Under the pieces are notes generated by a model that did no database searches, was not told where the DNA came from, and was given only the letters and a program-made list of their open reading frames with translations. Below are positions 7,207-10,992 of a DNA stretch of 10,992 nt, in pieces. How positions within the stretch are numbered: position 1 is the stretch's first letter; each line of letters begins with the position of its first letter. The stretch comes from Clostridiales bacterium. Its GTDB lineage: Bacteria > Bacillota > Clostridia > Lachnospirales > Lachnospiraceae. The stretch spans positions 1 through 10,992 of the forward strand of contig JAJQBV010000038.1 of the NCBI GenBank assembly GCA_021203115.1, read 5' to 3'. A program made the position numbers and the translations under genes.

Positions 7207-7271
7207 AAAAAAACAACCGTTGAATTTCCAGCGCAGACAGGAATGTCTGTACAGAAAACTCAACGGCTGTT
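7207..7271 (-). terminator. Intrinsic terminator of the rpmJ-rplQ operon
   Basis: About 30 bases after the rplQ stop, ACAGCCGTTGA pairs with TCAACGGTTGT over 11 positions (one G-U), the stem extends inward by several A-T/G-U pairs, and a T7 tract (7213-7207 on the minus strand) follows. The loop itself contains a perfect 6-base hairpin, CAGACA-TTCC-TGTCTG. This is a clear rho-independent terminator and marks the end of the ribosomal unit. Confidence 0.9.
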
Positions 7272-7299
7272 TTAGCATGAAATCAGATTCGAAAAAAGT

Positions 7300-7824
7300 T
7301 TACACAAGCTCCAGCACAACCATCATTGCAGCGTCGCCCTTCCGCGGCCCGATCTTGATGATCCGCGTATAACCGCCCTTGCGATTCTTATACTTCGGTG
7401 CGATCTCGGTAAAGAGCTTGTCGACCATATCGACCTTCTTGCGATCCTTCTTTTTCTCGCCCGTCTCTACCACCGGATACAGCAGCTTCAGTATCTGTCT
7501 TCTCGCATGCAGTCTGGAAGGAAGATCCTTCTTGATTGTCTTGTCTACCTCATCGTAAACGGTAACCTTTTTCCCGTCCACAACCTCTTTCACTCTCTTG
7601 CCGTCCTTATCCTTGCGGGCAACCTTTGCCTTTACGGTGACTTCCTCGTAGTTATCCGCCTCTTTGACAGCCAGAGCGATCATCTTGTCCGCGAACTTGC
7701 GAACTTCCTTTGCCTTTGCCTCTGTCGTAACGATCTTTCCGTGATACAGCAAAGATGTTACCTGGCTTCTGATCAGGGATTTTCTCTGGTTAGATGTTCT
7801 TCCTAATTTGCGATATTTCGCCAT
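7300..7824 (-). CDS. rplQ: 50S ribosomal protein L17, enlarged form
   Basis: Component of the large ribosomal subunit near the exit tunnel. The conserved start ([20 protein letters not shown]), the [16 protein letters not shown] helix, and the C-terminal [28 protein letters not shown] are all present. The protein has 174 residues against roughly 115-130 in most bacteria. The extra length is a lysine/valine-rich insert at about 57-100, with a smaller charged stretch at 121-135. It is in frame and free of stops, and such enlarged L17 proteins occur in Lachnospiraceae. The start at 7824 is supported by GGAGG in the 85-base gap after rpoA. That gap also holds a GGACAG...CTGTCC hairpin. It is the last gene of the operon, followed by a strong terminator. 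Confidence 0.97.
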   Translation of the reverse strand: MAKYRKLGRTSNQRKSLIRSQVTSLLYHGKIVTTEAKAKEVRKFADKMIALAVKEADNYEEVTVKAKVARKDKDGKRVKEVVDGKKVTVYDEVDKTIKKDLPSRLHARRQILKLLYPVVETGEKKKDRKKVDMVDKLFTEIAPKYKNRKGGYTRIIKIGPRKGDAAMMVVLELV

Positions 7825-7909
7825 AATATAAGTCCTCCACTCTGTGAATGAACCGGACAGCGCTCTTCGGGCTTACCTGTCCTTCCGCATTGTTACAAAA
7901 AATACTCTC

Positions 7910-8869
7910 TTATTCTTCACTTTGGTTTAGCTGCAGTCCAAGCTCTTTCAGCTTCGCCAGCACTTCCTCCAGAGACTTCCGTCCCAGATTACGAACCTTC
8001 ATCATATCTTCCGGCGTGCGATTCGTCAGCTCCTCGACCGTATTGATTCCGGCCCTCTTCAGGCAGTTGTAAGAACGAACGGAAAGCTCAAGCTCATCGA
8101 TGCTCATCTCCAGAACCTTTTCCTTCGCGTTGTCCTCTTTCTCGATCATAACCTCCGCCGTTCTGGCGTTCTCGGAAAGATCGATAAAGAGACTCAGATG
8201 CTCACTCAGAACCTTTGCCGCAAGGCTGACCGCCTCATCCGGCTTCAGTGTTCCGTTGGTGTACACATCCAATGTCAGCTTGTCATAGTCCGTAATCTGT
8301 CCGACACGCGTATTCTCCACAGAGAGATTGACGCGCTCTACCGGTGTATAGATGGAATCCACCGCGATAATACCGATCGGCGTGTCCTCGTTCTTATTCT
8401 TCTCGGAACTGACATAGCCGCGGCCCTTCGTGATCGTGAGCTCCATATAGAGTCTGGAATCGGCTCCTCCGTTCAAATGGGCAATCACAAGATCCGGGTT
8501 CATGACCTGAATGTCGGAATCCACCTGAATATCCGCCGCGGTCACAACGCCCTCGCCCTCAAACTCGATGTAAGCAACCTTTGCCTCGTTTGTTGAGCTG
8601 GTATTTTTCAACGCCAGGCTCTTGATGTTCATGATGATCTCTGTCACATCTTCCTTAACTCCGGGGATGGAAGAAAACTCGTGTAAAACGCCGTCGATCT
8701 TAACCTGACTGACTGCTGCGCCGGGCAGGGAAGAAAGCATAATTCTTCTCAAAGAGTTGCCAAGTGTGGTACCATATCCTCTTTCGAGCGGCTCTACGAC
8801 AAACTTGCCGTATTTTTTATCTTCTGAAAGTTCAGCAATCTCAATATTGGGTTTTTCAAAATCGAACAC
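7910..8869 (-). CDS. rpoA: DNA-directed RNA polymerase subunit alpha
   Basis: Alpha subunit, which seeds RNA polymerase assembly and contacts UP elements and activators. The N-terminal dimerisation domain contains the hallmark [28 protein letters not shown]. The C-terminal domain has [17 protein letters not shown] and [17 protein letters not shown]. The GTG at 8869 is preferred to the ATG at 8899: AAGGAGG lies 8 bases before the GTG, inside the longer frame, and the resulting [13 protein letters not shown] is where homologues begin. This gives 319 residues, close to the usual 314-319. It follows rpsD by 39 bases, the standard Firmicute order. Confidence 0.97.
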   Translation of the reverse strand: MFDFEKPNIEIAELSEDKKYGKFVVEPLERGYGTTLGNSLRRIMLSSLPGAAVSQVKIDGVLHEFSSIPGVKEDVTEIIMNIKSLALKNTSSTNEAKVAYIEFEGEGVVTAADIQVDSDIQVMNPDLVIAHLNGGADSRLYMELTITKGRGYVSSEKNKNEDTPIGIIAVDSIYTPVERVNLSVENTRVGQITDYDKLTLDVYTNGTLKPDEAVSLAAKVLSEHLSLFIDLSENARTAEVMIEKEDNAKEKVLEMSIDELELSVRSYNCLKRAGINTVEELTNRTPEDMMKVRNLGRKSLEEVLAKLKELGLQLNQSEE

Positions 8870-8908
8870 TCCACAATCCTCCTTTTTAATGTGCCCCACT
8901 TACATCGT

Positions 8909-9502
8909 TTATTTCGAATACAACTCGACGATCAGCATCTCATCTACCGGCACGTCGATCATCTCTCTGGTCGGCAGCTCTTTGACAGCGCCGCTTAAAT
9001 TCTCCTGATCGACATCCAGCCACTCCGGAACCAGACGTCCTGCGGTCGCCTCCAGAATCTCCTTATAGCGCGGAGAACTCTTGGACTTCTCACGGATCTC
9101 GATGGTGTCGCCGGCTTTTACCAGATAGGAGGGAATGTTTACGCACTTTCCGTTGACCAGCACATGTTTGTGATCGACGATCTGTCTCGCCTCTCTTCTG
9201 GTTCTCGCCAGACCGAGACGGAAAATGACATTGTCCAGTCTGCACTCCAGCATCACAATCAGATTCTCACCGGTCATGCCCTTCATCCGGTCTGCCTTCT
9301 TATAGTAGTTGTGGAAAGGCTTCTCCAGAACGCCATAGATGAACTTTGCCTTCTGCTTTTCTCTCAGCTGCAGTCCATACTCGGACACTTTGCGGTTTGA
9401 TCTCTTTAACTGTCTCTTTGATTTCTTATCAATTCCTAAGTATGTCGGCTCTAATCCGAGCGATCTGCATCTCTTAAGAACGGGTACTCTGTTTACTGCC
9501 AT
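8909..9502 (-). CDS. rpsD: 30S ribosomal protein S4, zinc-free type
   Basis: Primary 16S rRNA-binding protein of the small subunit. 197 residues. The N-terminus reads [19 protein letters not shown] and has only a single cysteine there, so the four-cysteine zinc site found in many S4 proteins is absent. The S4 RNA-binding domain is clear: [45 protein letters not shown]. The ATG at 9502 has AGGAGG 10 bases upstream, in the 18-base gap after rpsK. In Bacillus subtilis rpsD is a separate, autoregulated gene; here, as in many Clostridia, it lies between rpsK and rpoA. Confidence 0.97.
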   Translation of the reverse strand: MAVNRVPVLKRCRSLGLEPTYLGIDKKSKRQLKRSNRKVSEYGLQLREKQKAKFIYGVLEKPFHNYYKKADRMKGMTGENLIVMLECRLDNVIFRLGLARTRREARQIVDHKHVLVNGKCVNIPSYLVKAGDTIEIREKSKSSPRYKEILEATAGRLVPEWLDVDQENLSGAVKELPTREMIDVPVDEMLIVELYSK

Positions 9503-9520
9503 ATTCGGTCAACCTCCTGA

Positions 9521-9916
9521 TTAAACTCTTCTGCGTTTGGGCGGACGGCAGCCGTTGTGCGGCACCGGCGTGACATCTGTGATACTGGTTACCTCAAGAC
9601 CCGCCGCTGAGAGCGCACGGATCGCCGCCTCTCTTCCCGAACCCGGTCCCTTCACGAAAACATCCACTGTCTTTAAGCCGTAGACAAGAGCTGCCTTCGT
9701 CGCGGTCTCTGCCGCCATCTGCGCAGCATAGGGAGTAGATTTCCTTGAACCTCTGAAGCCAAGGCCGCCGGCACTTGCCCATGATAAGGCATTGCCCTGA
9801 GCGTCAGTCAACGTCACGATGGTGTTGTTGAAAGAAGCCTGAATATGTGCCTGTCCGCGTTCAACGTTTTTCTTTACACGCTTTTTCGTTACTTTCTTTG
9901 CAACTTTTTTAGCCAT
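9521..9916 (-). CDS. rpsK: 30S ribosomal protein S11
   Basis: 131 residues, normal size. A lysine-rich N-terminal tail ([16 protein letters not shown]) is followed by the conserved [52 protein letters not shown] and the C-terminal [19 protein letters not shown]11 sits in the platform of the small subunit and contacts mRNA near the E site. It follows rpsM by 28 bases. Confidence 0.98.
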   Translation of the reverse strand: MAKKVAKKVTKKRVKKNVERGQAHIQASFNNTIVTLTDAQGNALSWASAGGLGFRGSRKSTPYAAQMAAETATKAALVYGLKTVDVFVKGPGSGREAAIRALSAAGLEVTSITDVTPVPHNGCRPPKRRRV

Positions 9917-9944
9917 AATTAAACTAACCTACTTTCTGCATTCA

Positions 9945-10316
9945 TTATTTCTTTTTGCCTGCTACTGTCTTCTTCGGACCTTTTCTGGTTCTTGCGTTTG
10001 TCTTGGTCTTCTGACCGCGAACCGGAAGTCCCTTTCTGTGGCGGATACCGCGATAGCATCCGATCTCCTGGAGACGCTTGATATTCATGGCGGTGTCTCT
10101 TCTCAGATCACCTTCCACCATGATGCCCTCCGTCTCGATGGCCTCGCTGATGGCCTTGACCTCATCATCGGTCAGATCCTTGCAGCGGGTATCCGGATTG
10201 ACATTCGCCGCAGTGAGCAGACGGCGGGAAGTGGCAACGCCGATGCCGTAAATATAAGTCAATCCAATCTCTACACGTTTTTCTCTTGGTAAATCTACAC
10301 CTGCGATACGAGCCAT
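9945..10316 (-). CDS. rpsM: 30S ribosomal protein S13
   Basis: 123 residues, normal size. The start [21 protein letters not shown], the helix-two-turn-helix [13 protein letters not shown], and [29 protein letters not shown] are all canonical. The lysine-rich tail reaches the ribosomal P site. It binds 16S rRNA in the head and takes part in the bridges to the large subunit. The ATG at 10316 has GGAGGTG 9 bases upstream. It is preceded by an unusually long 325-base gap after rpmJ that appears structured and may hold its own promoter. Confidence 0.98.
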   Translation of the reverse strand: MARIAGVDLPREKRVEIGLTYIYGIGVATSRRLLTAANVNPDTRCKDLTDDEVKAISEAIETEGIMVEGDLRRDTAMNIKRLQEIGCYRGIRHRKGLPVRGQKTKTNARTRKGPKKTVAGKKK

Positions 10317-10641
10317 GTGTGTTTACACCTCCATAATGATTGTCTGGACCAGAGGTCCGTTCTTGATTTTCCGCAGCGCTTCAATCCTGTCAGTGAACAA
10401 TGAATTCAGAGGGGAATTCACTGCAGCCGCACACATCGAAGATCACGGGCCCGCTGCCGCCCTTTTTGATTCAAACAGATCCTGTTCCAAATCGGTGCTC
10501 TGTGGCAGAGTCATCCGGGGAGGAACGGATTATGCAGTAAATGCGCACCTGCGGCAGCCCTGCCGCGATGCTCCAACCTGCTCTCATCATCTATGCACAG
10601 TTTCTTCTATATAATAAGAGAAAACTGTGACAACATGATAA
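10317..10641 (-). promoter_or_regulatory. Long structured gap between rpmJ and rpsM (candidate leader)
   Basis: No convincing gene is present. The stretch is GC-rich compared with other gaps here and is dense with small perfect hairpins: GCGGCA-4-TGCCGC (10551-10566), CTCTG-3-CAGAG (10498-10510), AACAG-3-CTGTT (10474-10486), a 9-pair stem 10399-10422 that competes with CAGTGAA/TTCACTG (10391-10423), and GGACC-3-GGTCC (10346-10358) shortly before the rpsM ribosome binding site. rpmJ and rpsM are normally only tens of bases apart. A cis-acting leader controlling rpsM and downstream genes is a reasonable guess; the alternative is the relic of a lost gene. Confidence 0.5.
10596..10633 (-). promoter_or_regulatory. 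Candidate internal promoter with overlapping dyad, upstream of rpsM
   Basis: TTGTCA (10633-10628) and TATAGA (10611-10606) on the minus strand are 16 bases apart, just after the rpmJ stop. A perfect 8-base inverted repeat, CACAGTTT/AAACTGTG (10596-10603 and 10622-10629), flanks the -10 box and overlaps the -35 box. It could be an operator, or an RNA hairpin in read-through transcripts from the rpmJ promoter. Confidence 0.45.
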
Positions 10642-10755
10642 TTAACCCTGTCTCTGTTTGTGTTTCGGGTTCTCGCAAATGATCATAACCCGACCCTTAC
10701 GCTTGATTACCTTGCACTTCTCGCACATCGGTTTAACGGATGCTCTTACTTTCAC
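10642..10755 (-). CDS. rpmJ: 50S ribosomal protein L36, zinc-binding type
   Basis: 37 residues, [20 protein letters not shown] followed by [17 protein letters not shown]. The zinc ribbon ligands C11, C14, C27 and H32 are all present, so this is the zinc-binding (C+) form. The start is GTG at 10755, with GGAGGG 6 bases upstream; an in-frame ATG six codons earlier would place that site inside the gene. L36 is the smallest large-subunit protein. It is the first gene after the strong promoter at 10877-10905. Confidence 0.96.
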   Translation of the reverse strand: MKVRASVKPMCEKCKVIKRKGRVMIICENPKHKQRQG

Positions 10756-10847
10756 AGCAAACCCTCCTTTCATAGTAATCGCGCTGTCAATATAGTTGCT
10801 TTATAGCATAAAACCTTTGAATTACCGGTTTTTTGCTCGACTTTAAA

Positions 10848-10867
10848 CGCTCCTGATTTTCAGAGCG
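10848..10867 (-). other. Stem-loop at the 5' end of the rpmJ transcript
   Basis: CGCTC pairs with GAGCG, extended inward by TGA/TCA past a single bulged base. It begins within a few bases of the expected transcription start (about 10870). Such a 5' hairpin could protect the mRNA from 5'-end dependent decay. The structure is clear; its role is inferred. Confidence 0.45.
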
Positions 10868-10876
10868 CCGATATTT

Positions 10877-10905
10877 ATTATAGCATGGCACATAAGCCAA
10901 TGCAA
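10877..10905 (-). promoter_or_regulatory. Strong sigma-A type promoter of the rpmJ operon
   Basis: On the minus strand TTGCAT (10905-10900) and TATAAT (10882-10877) are separated by exactly 17 bases, with TGC directly before the -10 box (extended -10). The region upstream is A/T rich, including A and T runs, and could act as an UP element. Transcription would begin near 10870, giving a leader of about 115 bases before rpmJ. Confidence 0.8.
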
Positions 10906-10924
10906 ACATTTTTTCAATTATTTT

Positions 10925-10951
10925 AAAAAAATCTGCCCGGGAGTTTGACAG
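10925..10951 (-). terminator. Weak candidate terminator of the gene upstream of the window
   Basis: CTGTC (10951-10947) can pair with GGCAG (10937-10933), followed by a T7 run (10931-10925) on the minus strand. The stem is only five pairs with one G-U. It sits just before the rpmJ promoter, where an upstream unit could end, but the run may simply be part of an UP element. The remaining 40 bases to the edge show no gene. Confidence 0.3.
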
Positions 10952-10992
10952 TTGCATAGAGTAAAAATCAGTCGCAGGCCGCATAAAACCTG

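Noticed and set aside
8198..8596. 132-codon plus-strand open frame opposite rpoA
   Set aside because: It lies wholly antisense to a highly conserved gene, has no ribosome binding site of note and no recognisable motif; a shadow of biased codons.
8870..8899. ATG at 8899 as the start of rpoA
   Set aside because: It would put the strong AAGGAGG site inside the gene and add ten residues absent from homologues; GTG at 8869 fits better.
10551..10566. GC-rich hairpin as an intrinsic terminator after rpmJ
   Set aside because: No T tract follows on the minus strand, and the operon genes downstream need read-through or the nearby promoter.
10480..10598. 39-codon minus-strand frame (MMRAGWSIAAGL...) in the rpmJ-rpsM gap
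   Set aside because: No ribosome binding site before the ATG pair, no recognisable sequence, and the stretch is better explained as structured RNA.
1..10992. CRISPR array, tRNA or rRNA genes, insertion sequences
   Set aside because: No spaced direct repeats, no tRNA-like cloverleaf or CCA end, no transposase frame and no terminal inverted repeats were seen on either strand.

Overview
The window looks like a chromosome segment from a Gram-positive anaerobe of the class Clostridia, most likely a Lachnospiraceae member. The signs are the gene order rpmJ-rpsM-rpsK-rpsD-rpoA-rplQ, a cysteine-poor (zinc-free) S4, an enlarged L17 of 174 residues, strong AGGAGG-type ribosome binding sites, and a [4Fe-4S] aldo/keto reductase. 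The family assignment is an inference from these features. Every gene I can support is on the minus strand, so transcription runs from high to low coordinates.

Right half (10992 to about 7200): a strong promoter (TTGCAT-17-TATAAT, 10877-10905) drives rpmJ. A 325-base, GC-rich gap with many hairpins then separates rpmJ from rpsM; it has its own candidate promoter and probably acts as a leader. rpsM, rpsK, rpsD, rpoA and rplQ follow at close spacing, and a long stem with a T7 tail (7207-7271) ends the unit. Two starts are GTG codons (rpmJ at 10755, rpoA at 8869).

Middle (7200 to 4400): a small RibD-C/DHFR-fold protein, an unrecognised 239-residue acidic protein with its own candidate promoter, and an aldo/keto reductase carrying two [4Fe-4S] motifs.

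Left (4400 to 1): an aldehyde dehydrogenase, a short-chain acyl-CoA dehydrogenase, a crotonase-type enoyl-CoA hydratase and the first 246 residues of a MaoC/hydratase-2 protein of the peroxisomal MFE-2 type, which runs off the left edge. The two dehydrogenase genes are each broken by one missing A in a homopolymer run; adding one base restores proteins of about 492 and 380 residues with all key residues. Together the enzymes suggest oxidation of an aldehyde to an acid, then desaturation and hydration of the CoA ester. No CoA ligase or transferase, hydroxyacyl-CoA dehydrogenase or thiolase is in view, so the substrate is unknown. Several intercistronic gaps in this part hold long inverted repeats without T tails, which could be RNA processing, attenuation or operator elements.
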